A stretch of DNA of 48,655 bases, taken from NCBI GenBank assembly GCA_964510205.1, contig CAZEBW010000022.1, positions 1 through 48,655 of the forward strand, in the 5' to 3' direction. How positions within the stretch are numbered: the stretch's first letter is position 1; every line of letters starts with the position of its first letter. This document shows, piece by piece, positions 8,114 through 16,172 of the stretch. Below the pieces are notes generated by a model. That model did not search any database. It saw only the letters and a program-made list of their open reading frames with translations, and was not told where the DNA came from. The DNA comes from CAZEBW01 sp964510205 (GTDB lineage Bacteria > Chloroflexota > Anaerolineae > VGOG01). The position numbers and the translations under genes are program-made.

Positions 8114-9472
8114 GTGATCACAGTTGTTACAATCGGCCTCATCGTGTTGGGCCACATCATCCTGTTCGGCTTTGGTCTTTTTGGATTGATTTCGGTTCGG
8201 GAGGGCGAGCGCCGCGCGGCGTGGGTGGCGTTTGGAGCGGCGGTGTTGACTTCGCTGCCCTTTTTCCTGGCCTCGCTGCTGCCGGTGGCGGTCAGGTTGG
8301 TCGTGCTGGGCGTGGCAGCGGCAGCCGTCGGTGGGGGCGTTGTCTTGTTTCTTCTGCCTCTGGGCCGTGTCGAGCGCGGCAGCGACGTGCCCCAGCAGCG
8401 CTTCGATGAGCGCGACATCATGTTCGCCCGCGCCCGTCTGGTCCCGGGCAGCGCGGAATACGCGTCCTACTACGCCATGCGTCCGCAGAATCGGGCCGTG
8501 GACGACGAGATCCGCGCCCTGCCGGGGCTGCTCTCGCTCACCGCCAGCAAGGCCCATCCGCTGGCCTTTGCCTCGGCCGAGGCCAGTTTCTGCCTGACCG
8601 GCGCGCTGCGGGAGGAGGTGGACGGGCCGGTGGCCCCGCTGCGCTCAGGGCTCACGGCCGCCCAGATGACGCGCTTCATCAGGGCTCTGGCCCGCTATTA
8701 TGGCGCGTACACGGTGGGCGTGGCCGAATTGCAGCCTTACCACGTCTATTCCCACGTCGGTCGGGGCAGCGGCGAGTACGGCGCGCCCATCACCCTCGAC
8801 CATCGCTACGCCATCGCCTTCACCGTGGAGATGGACCACGCCATCACGGGGACGGCGCCCAACGCGCCAACGGTGATGGAATCGGCGCGGCAGTACGTCG
8901 AGGCAGCCAAGGTTGCGTTGCAGTTGGGCTACTTCATCCGCTGGCTGGGCTATCCGGCCCGGGCCCACATTGACGGCAACTACCGCGTCATCGCGCCGCT
9001 GGTGGCCCGCGACGCCGGCCTGGGCGACATCGGCCGCATGGGGCTGCTGATGACGCCCGAGCTGGGGCCGAGGGTGCGCCTGGGGGTGGTGACCACCGAT
9101 CTGCCGTTGATCCCCGATCAGCGGGACGATGACACGTCGGTGCTTGACTTCTGCCGCATCTGCCAGAAGTGTGTCGAAACCTGCCCCAGCCAGTCCATTC
9201 CCGCCGGTGATCGGGAGGAGATTGGCGGCGCGTTGCGGTGGCGCATCCAGGCCGAGAGTTGCTTCCGCTACTGGAACCGCGTCGGCGCGGACTGTGCGCG
9301 CTGCATGGCCGTTTGCCCCTACTCGCACCCCAACAACGCAGCCCACAACCTGGTGCGCTGGGCTGTGCGGCGTTCGGGCGCGGCGCGCCGAGTCGCGCTG
9401 CGGATGGACGACCTTTTCTACGGGCGCAAGCCTGCTCCCCGTCCGTGGCCTGGGTGGATACCGTTAACGTAG
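8114..9472 (+). CDS. Membrane-anchored reductive-dehalogenase-like double [4Fe-4S] protein
   Basis: A 452-residue protein. Three hydrophobic helices fill residues 1 to about 77. Next comes a catalytic-domain-like part including GLGDIGRMGLLMTPELGPRV, which is the pattern of RdhA/QueG-type cobalamin enzymes. Two ferredoxin-like cluster motifs follow: CRICQKCVETCP near residue 347 and C-x9-C-x2-C-x3-CP near residue 382 (ending CARCMAVCP). The twin-arginine signal of respiratory RdhA proteins is absent, and no RdhB anchor gene is adjacent; the protein carries its own membrane segments. The GTG start is supported by GGAGG at 8101-8105. Its substrate cannot be told; epoxide or halogen reduction are both only possibilities. 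It is inserted between the mrfA-like and mrfB-like genes. Confidence 0.8.
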   Translation: MITVVTIGLIVLGHIILFGFGLFGLISVREGERRAAWVAFGAAVLTSLPFFLASLLPVAVRLVVLGVAAAAVGGGVVLFLLPLGRVERGSDVPQQRFDERDIMFARARLVPGSAEYASYYAMRPQNRAVDDEIRALPGLLSLTASKAHPLAFASAEASFCLTGALREEVDGPVAPLRSGLTAAQMTRFIRALARYYGAYTVGVAELQPYHVYSHVGRGSGEYGAPITLDHRYAIAFTVEMDHAITGTAPNAPTVMESARQYVEAAKVALQLGYFIRWLGYPARAHIDGNYRVIAPLVARDAGLGDIGRMGLLMTPELGPRVRLGVVTTDLPLIPDQRDDDTSVLDFCRICQKCVETCPSQSIPAGDREEIGGALRWRIQAESCFRYWNRVGADCARCMAVCPYSHPNNAAHNLVRWAVRRSGAARRVALRMDDLFYGRKPAPRPWPGWIPLT

Positions 9473-9764
9473 GTGTCATTGCGAGTCGCCCATGGCGGGC
9501 CCGCCATTCCTTCGGCTTCGCTCAGGACAAGTCTAAAGGGCAGAAACTACCGTTCATGCTGTCATTGCGAGGGCGCGGGGTTTGCGCCCGAAGCAATCTC
9601 CAATTGCGGGGTGGAGATTGCGTGCAACCTGCGGTTGCCTTCCGCTCGCAATGACAGACAAGTTTCTGAGTAGGCGCGCTGTTTGCGCCGAACTTGGAAG
9701 TGAGAACGGCGCAATCCCCAAGTTGCTGATAGGAGATTGCTTCGCCTTCGGCTCGCAATGACAC
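9473..9764. repeat. Nested GTCATTGCGAG element pair (outer boundaries)
   Basis: GTGTCATTGCGAG at 9473-9485 and CTCGCAATGACAC at 9752-9764 are perfect inverted copies. They enclose a fragment of the CTTCG..GCTCAGGACAAG repeat (about 9511-9531), one complete element at 9559-9657, and a stretch repeated at 24808-24826 (GGCGCGCTGTTTGCGCCGAA). The left end follows the stop of the Fe-S protein by 0 nt and the right end falls just before the exonuclease gene. Confidence 0.8.
9559..9657. repeat. Complete 99-bp GTCATTGCGAG element
   Basis: Terminal repeats CTGTCATTGCGAG and CTCGCAATGACAG are perfect 13-bp inverted copies. Inner parts carry GCAATCTCC and GGAGATTGC, also mutually complementary, so the whole element can fold into a long hairpin. 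There is no ORF in it. Confidence 0.85.
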
Positions 9765-9781
9765 ATGTGATCTCTTTAGTT

Positions 9782-11020
9782 ATGGCGACAGCTTCACTTT
9801 CCGATAAACTCAAATCCCTGGGCGTGAGAATCGGCGCGCGCGATCTGCCGCCGCCCCGGCCGCGCGATCCCTATCCCATCGAGCGGGTCGTGCCGGGCTG
9901 CTTTCAAGAGACGCCCTACGGCGAGGTTTACGTCGTCGAGCAGCTCCGCCCGCTGGATCATGTGCATGGATGCGCCACGCTGCGAGTCGCGTCCCCTCTG
10001 CACATCATCGCCGAGTGGGCGGGCGAGCCGCGCCTGGCCCAGGTCGAGCTGGACACCTTTGCCTTTCTGGACACTGAGACCACGGGGCTGGCCGGCGGCA
10101 CGGGCACGTTTGCCTTCTTAGTCGGCGTGGGCCGCTACGATGGTGGAGAATTTCATCTGGCCCAGTTCTTCATGCGCGATCCGATGGAGGAGCCCGCGCT
10201 GCTGTCTGCCCTGACCGAGTTTCTGCAGCCCTGCCAGGCGCTGGTGACCTTCAACGGCAAGGGCTTCGACGTGCCGCTCTTGAACGCCCGCTTCGTTGCC
10301 AATGGCGAAGCATCTCCCCTGACGTCGCTGGCCCACCTGGACTTGCTGCCCCTGGCGCGGCGGCTTTGGCGCCCACGCCTTCCCAGCCGCGCCCTGGGCT
10401 ATCTGGAGGAGCATATTCTGGGCCTCACCCGCGCCGGGCAGGACGTCCCCGGCTGGGTGATCCCCAGCTTGTACTTCGGCTACTTGCGCAGCGGCGACGC
10501 CCGATCCATGAAGAGCGTCTTCTATCACAACGCGGTGGATGTGTTCTCGTTGGCCGCGCTCCTGAGCCACGTGGCGGAGCTGCTCGACGATCCGCCTGGC
10601 GAGGCGGTGGCCCACGGCTTGGACCTGGTGGCCATGGGAAGGATGTATGAGAACCTGGGACGTCTGGAGAAAGCTGCGCCGTTGTACGAACGCGGTCTGG
10701 CGTACCAACTGCCAGAGGAAATGTATTGGAAGGCGGTGCGCTGGTTGTCCTTCGTGCAGAAGCGGCGCGACAACCTATCGGCGGCGGTCGAGCTGTGGCG
10801 CAAGGCGGCGTACAATGGGCAGATTTACGCCCACGTCGAGCTGGCCAAGTTCTACGAGCACCAACAGCGCGACTACAGCGAGGCCGCCCAGTGGACGAAC
10901 GCGGCTCTTGCCCTGGTCAACGCCCCCGATTTCCCACGACACGAATGCAAACGCTGGCGGGCCGATTTGGAACACCGTCTGGCGCGGCTGCATAGAAAGT
11001 TGGACAGGTGCAACAGTTGA
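9782..11020 (+). CDS. MrfB/YprB-like exonuclease (RNase H fold) with TPR C-terminus
   Basis: About 412 residues. The exonuclease core shows the DEDD-type motif FLDTETTGLAGGTG (about residues 94-107), then LVTFNGKGFDVPLLNARF and the later aspartate in NAVDVFSLAALL. The C-terminal third has TPR-like helices (GRMYENLGRLEKAAPLYERG; then the YEHQQRDYSEAAQWTNAAL repeat). This matches the YprB family, whose Bacillus member MrfB is the partner of helicase MrfA. An upstream reading from 9737 would be encoded by the repeat right end, so I prefer ATG 9782; no clear ribosome binding site confirms it. It overlaps the next gene by 13 nt. Confidence 0.88.
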   Translation: MATASLSDKLKSLGVRIGARDLPPPRPRDPYPIERVVPGCFQETPYGEVYVVEQLRPLDHVHGCATLRVASPLHIIAEWAGEPRLAQVELDTFAFLDTETTGLAGGTGTFAFLVGVGRYDGGEFHLAQFFMRDPMEEPALLSALTEFLQPCQALVTFNGKGFDVPLLNARFVANGEASPLTSLAHLDLLPLARRLWRPRLPSRALGYLEEHILGLTRAGQDVPGWVIPSLYFGYLRSGDARSMKSVFYHNAVDVFSLAALLSHVAELLDDPPGEAVAHGLDLVAMGRMYENLGRLEKAAPLYERGLAYQLPEEMYWKAVRWLSFVQKRRDNLSAAVELWRKAAYNGQIYAHVELAKFYEHQQRDYSEAAQWTNAALALVNAPDFPRHECKRWRADLEHRLARLHRKLDRCNS

Positions 11021-11919
11021 CTCCGGGTATGCGGCAACGACGAGGGCGGATCGTTGGTATCGCATTGGTGAATGTGGCCACCCTCACCTGGGCCAGCAAC
11101 ATGGCGCTGGGTCGCTGGCTGCGGAACGACATCGGACCGCTCACCTTGGCGGCGGCCCGGTTTCTCATCGCCGCTGTGTTCTTCGTGGCTCTGCTGCAAC
11201 GACGGCCGCCGCAGGACCGCCGTCTGGGGCGGGACCGATGGCTGCTGCTGGCGATGGCCTTGAGCGGCGTGGCTGTCTTCACCCCTGTCCTTTATCTGGG
11301 CCTGCGCTTCACCACCACAGTCAACGCCACGCTCATCAACGGCTTAGGCCCTCTGATCACTGGCCTCCTGGCTGCTCTGCTCTTCCGGGAGTCCATGTCC
11401 AGGCGCCAACTCACGGGGGCCATTGTTGGGCTGGCCGGTGTGGTCGTCCTGCTTTCCAATGGGTCTCTGGCCTTCTGGCAGGCGATGCGGGCTAACAGCG
11501 GCGACTTGATCATGCTGGGCGCGGTCACGCTGTGGGCGCTATACAGCGTCCTGGGGCGCCAGGTCATGCGTCATCGCTCGCCTCTCTCCGCCACGGCTTG
11601 GTCGGTCTGGTTGGCCCTTCCGCTGCTGCTGCTGGCTGCTGCCTGGGAGCTCCGAACCTTTCCGATGAGCGCCCGGCCCCAGGTTATCCTGGCCGTTCTG
11701 TACATTGGCATCGCGCCGGCGGTGATTGGCTTGATTTCGTGGAACCTGGGCGTTCGTCGCCTGGGATCCAGCGGCGCGATGGTGTTCTACAACACGCTGC
11801 CCCTCTACGGTGCGTTGCTGGGGTACCTGTTCCTGGGCGAGTCCATTGGGCCGGCCCATCTGCTGGGTGGGGGGCTGATCATCGCTGGTGGATTGTGGGC
11901 TGCACGGGGACACGGTTGA
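11008..11919 (+). CDS. EamA/DMT-family transporter
   Basis: About 303 residues with ten predicted transmembrane helices in two EamA halves. The first starts VNVATLTWASNMALGRWL and the second DLIMLGAVTLWALYSVLGR. These are inner-membrane drug/metabolite exporters; the substrate is unknown. GTG 11008 overlaps the exonuclease gene by 13 nt; ATG 11029 is an alternative start. It is probably cotranscribed with the exonuclease. Confidence 0.9.
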   Translation: MQQLTPGMRQRRGRIVGIALVNVATLTWASNMALGRWLRNDIGPLTLAAARFLIAAVFFVALLQRRPPQDRRLGRDRWLLLAMALSGVAVFTPVLYLGLRFTTTVNATLINGLGPLITGLLAALLFRESMSRRQLTGAIVGLAGVVVLLSNGSLAFWQAMRANSGDLIMLGAVTLWALYSVLGRQVMRHRSPLSATAWSVWLALPLLLLAAAWELRTFPMSARPQVILAVLYIGIAPAVIGLISWNLGVRRLGSSGAMVFYNTLPLYGALLGYLFLGESIGPAHLLGGGLIIAGGLWAARGHG

Positions 11920-11950
11920 TGGGGCTGAGCTAACGGTGAAGAGACGCTAC

Positions 11951-12085
11951 CTCGACAATGTTAAGTTAATGTCATTGCGAGCGTAGCGAAGCAATCTCCC
12001 GCCTCCAATTGCAAGCACCGGTGGGGATTGCTTCGTCGCTCCGCTCCTCGCAATGACACTTGGCCCGTAATCTAACATTGCCGAG
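11951..12085. repeat. GTCATTGCGAG element (87 bp) nested in a further inverted repeat
   Basis: The core element is 11971-12057 (GTCATTGCGAG ... CTCGCAATGAC). It is flanked by CTCGACAATGTTA at 11951-11963 and TAACATTGCCGAG at 12073-12085, which are complementary at 12 of 13 positions. It fills the gap between the DMT transporter and the ABC exporter genes. Confidence 0.8.
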
Positions 12086-12101
12086 CTACTAACGAAGATG
12101 A

Positions 12102-13865
12102 ATGAAATCTATGACCAAAAGAGAATTCCGACTCGAAAACGAATACCACTACAACCGCTCCGGGCCGGTGCGCTGGATCATGTCCCACGTCCTGCGCTAC
12201 CCACTCTTCCCGCTGGCCACCGTCCTGGCAGCCATCCTGAACAACGGGTTCTACAGCTACATCCAGGTCTTCGTCGGGCGGGCGTTTGATTTGATCACCA
12301 CCCCCGGCTGGCAGACGGCCTCGCTGCTGGGACTGGCGGCCAGTGTGATGGGATCGGCCATCGGGCAGGGGTTGACCGGCCTGGCGCGTAATTTCAGCAT
12401 CGAGTTCGCGGCCCAGCGGGTGGAGCGGGATGCCCGCGATGAGCTGTACGTCAGCCTGTTGGGCAAGAGCCAGACCTTCCACGGCCGGCAGCGCATCGGC
12501 GACATCATGGCCCGCGCCACCAACGACGTCCGCCAGCTCAATCTGATGTTCAGCCCCGGCCTGATGCTGATCATTGATTCGCTGATGGCCCTCGTCATCC
12601 CCATCCTCATGATCGGACGGCTGCAATTCAAGCTGCTGCTCGTTCCCGCCATCTTCGTCGTTCTGCTGGCCATCACGGTGTTCGATTACAACCGGCGGCT
12701 CAAGCCGGTCAGCACAGCCCGGCGCGAGCAGTTCGGGACCATGAACGCGGGATTGGCGGAGGCCATCGCCGGCATCGAGGTGGTCAAAGCCAACGTCCAG
12801 GAGCGCTACGAATGGAACAAGTTCACCCAGGACGCCCGCCTGTTCCGTGACTATTTCGTGAAACAGGGGGAAATCCAGGCCCGCTACTGGCCGATGCTGA
12901 TGTTCAGCCTGGCCTGGGCGGGCAGCTTTCTGCACGCCTTGCTGCTCTGGCGGGGGGGCGACATAACCTTGGGCCAGGTGATCGCCTTTATGGGTCTGTT
13001 TGGCACGCTGCGTTTTCCCACCTTTATCTCTCTGTTCTCGTTTGACTTGGTCCAACTGGGCATCGCCAGCGCCAGGCGGATTCTGGATTTGATCAACACG
13101 GAGACGGAGCTGGACGAGAACCCGGCCGGCGTCGCCCGCCCGATTCGGGGAGAAGTGGCCTTTGAGGGCGTCAACTTCAGTTATAATGAGAAGCCGGTGC
13201 TGAAAAACATCAGCTTCACCGCCCGGCCCGGCGAGACCATCGCCATCGTGGGCCAGACCGGCTCCGGCAAGACCACTTTCACCCAGCTCATCAACCGCAT
13301 CTTCGACGTGGACAGCGGGCGGGTGCTGGTTGACGGCGTGGACGTGCGCGATTGGAGCTTGGAGTCGCTGCGTTCGCAGATCTCGACCATCGAGCAGGAT
13401 GTGTTCCTGTTCTCCCGCACGTTGGCCGAGAACGTCGCCTTTGGCTGCGCCGACGCCAGCCAGGAAGCCATCGAGCAGGCCGCCCGCGAGGCTCAGGCCC
13501 ACCAGTTTATCACCAGCTTCGGCGAGGGTTACGACACCGAGGTGGGCGAGCGGGGCGTGACCCTCTCTGGCGGGCAGCGGCAGCGCATCGCCATCGCCCG
13601 CGCCTTTCTCACCGACCCGCGCATCCTGATCCTCGACGACAGCACCAGCGCCATTGACAGCGCGACCGAGGACCAGATTCAGCGGGCCATGCGCCGCATC
13701 AGCCGCCAGCGGACCACCTTTCTCATCACCCACCGCCTCAGCCAGATCCGCTGGGCCGACCGCATCCTGGTGCTGCGTCGCGGCGAGCTAGTGGATCAGG
13801 GGATGCACGAGGAGTTGATGGGGCGGTGTGAGGCGTATCGGCGGATTTTTGCCCGCTACGATTAG
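12102..13865 (+). CDS. ABC exporter half-transporter, degenerate-site subunit
   Basis: A 587-residue fused permease-ATPase. Six transmembrane helices lie in residues about 25-310. The nucleotide-binding domain has GQTGSGKTT (about 386), the signature LSGGQRQR (about 488) and Walker B ILILDDSTSAID (about 508). The usual catalytic glutamate after Walker B is aspartate here. In heterodimeric exporters of the BmrCD/TmrAB/LmrCD type, one subunit has this change. Its partner lies 83 bp downstream. The substrate is unknown; lipids, drugs or peptides are possible. ATG 12102 and ATG 12111 are both possible starts. Confidence 0.93.
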   Translation: MKSMTKREFRLENEYHYNRSGPVRWIMSHVLRYPLFPLATVLAAILNNGFYSYIQVFVGRAFDLITTPGWQTASLLGLAASVMGSAIGQGLTGLARNFSIEFAAQRVERDARDELYVSLLGKSQTFHGRQRIGDIMARATNDVRQLNLMFSPGLMLIIDSLMALVIPILMIGRLQFKLLLVPAIFVVLLAITVFDYNRRLKPVSTARREQFGTMNAGLAEAIAGIEVVKANVQERYEWNKFTQDARLFRDYFVKQGEIQARYWPMLMFSLAWAGSFLHALLLWRGGDITLGQVIAFMGLFGTLRFPTFISLFSFDLVQLGIASARRILDLINTETELDENPAGVARPIRGEVAFEGVNFSYNEKPVLKNISFTARPGETIAIVGQTGSGKTTFTQLINRIFDVDSGRVLVDGVDVRDWSLESLRSQISTIEQDVFLFSRTLAENVAFGCADASQEAIEQAAREAQAHQFITSFGEGYDTEVGERGVTLSGGQRQRIAIARAFLTDPRILILDDSTSAIDSATEDQIQRAMRRISRQRTTFLITHRLSQIRWADRILVLRRGELVDQGMHEELMGRCEAYRRIFARYD

Positions 13866-13873
13866 ATATTAGA

Positions 13874-13938
13874 GATTGGGTATTGGGTATTGGATATTGA
13901 TCCCCAATATCCAATACCCAATACCCAATACCCAACCT
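13874..13938. repeat. Heptanucleotide repeats between the two ABC genes
   Basis: GATTGGG, TATTGGG, TATTGGA and TATTGAT occupy 13874-13901. CCAATAT, three CCAATAC and CCAACCT occupy 13904-13938. The two halves are reverse complements and can form a hairpin in the message between the two subunits of one exporter. The array begins about 8 nt after the stop codon of the first gene. Confidence 0.9.
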
Positions 13939-13948
13939 AGAGGAAACC

Positions 13949-15808
13949 ATGGGCTTCGTCCTAGACGGCCTCGACACCGAGGCCTACGACCGCGAATACA
14001 GCGACCGCGAGCTGCTGCGCCGCATCGTCGGCTACTTTCGGCCGCACGCCCGGCGGATGGTGCTGGTGGCGGTGATGATCGCCCTGAACTCGGCGGCGGG
14101 GACGGGCGGGCCGATTCTCATCTCCAGAGCCATTGACACAGTGGCCGAAGACCCAGCCATCGAGAACATGCTGCTGCTGGCGGGAGGCGTGCTGCTTCTC
14201 GGCGTCTCGGCCTGGGTCTTCAACTATGTCCGCCAACTGTTCTCCGCGCGGGTGGTGGGGGACGTGGTTCTCAAGCTGCGGGAGGACGTCTTCGACGCCA
14301 CCGTCGGGCACGACCTGTCCTTTTTCGACCAGCACCCCTCCGGCAAAATCGTCAGCCGCGTCACCTCCGACACGCAGGATTTCTCCGCCACCGCCACCCT
14401 GGTCATGGACCTGCTCAGCCAGGTGTTGCTGGTGCTCATCCTCTCCGTGTGGCTATTCAACATCAACCTCTGGTTGACGCTGCTGCTGCTGGCCATGGCG
14501 CCCGTCGCCGCCGCCATCGCCCTCAGCTTCCGCCGCGTGGCCCGCACGGTCACCCAGCGCGCCCGCCGCGTCACGGCCAAGATCAACGCCCAGATTCAGG
14601 AATCGGTCAGCGGCATCATGGTGGCCAAGAGCTTTCGGCAGGAACAGGCCATCTACGATACCTTCGACGCCAACAACCAGCAGGCATATCAAGTCGGGCT
14701 GCGGCGCGGCCTGACGCTGAACACCGTCTTCCCGGTCATGGGCCTCGCTTCTGGCCTGGGAGTGGCCACGCTGATCTACGCCGGCGGACTGACGACCCGC
14801 AGCGGCGCAGTGACTCCTGGCAACTGGTACCTGTTCATGCAGGCGGTGGGCTTTTTCTGGTGGCCGTTGATGAGCATCGCCTCATTCTGGAGTCAGTTCC
14901 AGGACGGTCTGGCAGCCTCGGAGCGAGTGTTTGCCCTGATTGACGCCGAGCCGAAAGTGGTCCAGGCGGCGTCCGAGCCAGTGGAGGATCTGGAAGGCCG
15001 GATCGCGTTCCGAGACCTCGCCTTCGCCTACACCGCCCAGGAGACTGTGCTGCCCGACTTTACGCTGGAAATCCATCCCCGAGAGACGCTGGCCCTGGTG
15101 GGCCACACCGGCGCTGGCAAGAGCAGCCTGGCGCGGCTGATCGCGCGCTTCTACGAGTTCCAGGGGGGAGAGCTTCTGGTGGACGGTCGGGACATCCGCC
15201 GCCTGGACCTGGGCCAGTATCGCCGGCACATCGGGCTGGTGCCGCAGGAGCCGTTTCTCTTCTCCGGCAGCGTGCGGGACAACATTCGCTACAGCCGGCC
15301 AGAGGCGGGCGACGCGGAAGTGGTCGAAGCAGCCATGCACATCAGCAGCGGGGATTGGCTGGCCGACCTGCCCGACGGGCTGGATACCGACGTGGGCGAG
15401 CGCGGGGCCAACCTCTCCATGGGACAGCGGCAACTGGTGGCCCTGGCGCGGGTGTTGCTCAAAGACCCGGCCATCTTCATCCTGGACGAAGCCACCGCCA
15501 GTGTGGACCCCTTTACCGAGACCCAGATTCAAGAGGGGCTGGAGACCATCATGCGCGACCGCACGGCCATCGTCATCGCCCACCGCTTGTCCACCGTCAA
15601 GCACGCCGACCGCATCATCGTCATGGATCACGCCGCTTCATCAACATATGTACGAAGCGGCTGCGTCATCGAAGAGGGCGCCCACGACGACTTGATGGTC
15701 CAGGGCGGCCACTACGCCGAGTTGTACAACACCTATTTCCGGCACCAGGAGTTAGATTACAGACCTCCCTACATTCGCACGAATGGAATCACTGAGTCCG
15801 CTGATTAG
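13949..15808 (+). CDS. ABC exporter half-transporter, catalytic-site subunit
   Basis: A 619-residue fused permease-ATPase. Walker A is GHTGAGKSS (about 384), the signature is LSMGQRQ (about 489; deviates from LSGGQ), and Walker B is IFILDEATASVD with the catalytic glutamate (about 511). Its altered signature would face the aspartate-bearing Walker B of the upstream subunit. That gives one degenerate and one competent ATP site, as expected for a heterodimer. AGAGGA lies 7 nt before the ATG. Near residue 562 a 10-12 residue insertion (AASSTYVRSGC) interrupts the otherwise conserved RIIVMDHGxIIEEG segment; it is encoded by a small palindrome at 15632-15661. Confidence 0.93.
   Translation: MGFVLDGLDTEAYDREYSDRELLRRIVGYFRPHARRMVLVAVMIALNSAAGTGGPILISRAIDTVAEDPAIENMLLLAGGVLLLGVSAWVFNYVRQLFSARVVGDVVLKLREDVFDATVGHDLSFFDQHPSGKIVSRVTSDTQDFSATATLVMDLLSQVLLVLILSVWLFNINLWLTLLLLAMAPVAAAIALSFRRVARTVTQRARRVTAKINAQIQESVSGIMVAKSFRQEQAIYDTFDANNQQAYQVGLRRGLTLNTVFPVMGLASGLGVATLIYAGGLTTRSGAVTPGNWYLFMQAVGFFWWPLMSIASFWSQFQDGLAASERVFALIDAEPKVVQAASEPVEDLEGRIAFRDLAFAYTAQETVLPDFTLEIHPRETLALVGHTGAGKSSLARLIARFYEFQGGELLVDGRDIRRLDLGQYRRHIGLVPQEPFLFSGSVRDNIRYSRPEAGDAEVVEAAMHISSGDWLADLPDGLDTDVGERGANLSMGQRQLVALARVLLKDPAIFILDEATASVDPFTETQIQEGLETIMRDRTAIVIAHRLSTVKHADRIIVMDHAASSTYVRSGCVIEEGAHDDLMVQGGHYAELYNTYFRHQELDYRPPYIRTNGITESAD
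15632..15661. repeat. Small palindrome inserted in frame in the ABC gene
   Basis: GCCGCTTC at 15632-15639 and GAAGCGGC at 15654-15661 flank a 14-nt AT-rich loop containing CATATG. The insertion adds about 11 residues near the end of the ATPase domain without breaking the frame. Confidence 0.65.
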
Positions 15809-16172
15809 CACTGACCACACTGAAGACGCCCTGTAGGCGTTCAGGCGGTGGCTCAGAAACCAGGTTTTTTGGCACTTGCCATTTAGCTACCGTACACTTT
15901 CTATTGAGGCCGCCGCTTCGACCGCTTCGGTCGCCTTGGCCGCTTCGCGTCGCTTCGCTTAGAACAGTTTCTCTTATTTGCTACTGAGGGGCGTCCCCGC
16001 CCCGTGTTTTGCGCCGCATTCGGCGTGGCGAGACGCCACTCTGTAGCGAGCGAAAAAGAGGCTGCTGGCAAACTGTAGGGTAGCTAGACTTGCCATACTG
16101 AGTGCGCTTGGTTTCAGGCGATTTCTGTGAAACGGGAGTGATGGAGAGGCAGGACATGAGGAGGCTGACATC
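15809..16172. other. Intergenic stretch without a gene
   Basis: 364 bp between the ABC exporter and the RNA ligase gene. It holds a short hairpin ACGCC-CTGTA-GGCGT near 15825. It also has a run of CGCTTCG words at about 15912-15961 and a GC-rich palindromic stretch near 15986-16032. I see no open reading frame that looks real, no confident promoter and no T-tract terminator. Confidence 0.6.

Noticed and set aside
9473..9764. Small ORFs in the nested repeat region
   Set aside because: They consist of translated repeat sequence in several frames with no ribosome binding site or conserved domain.
12072..13733. Long minus-strand open frame opposite the first ABC gene
   Set aside because: The plus strand carries an intact ABC exporter with all motifs; the opposite frame is open only because of GC-rich codon bias and has no recognisable domain.
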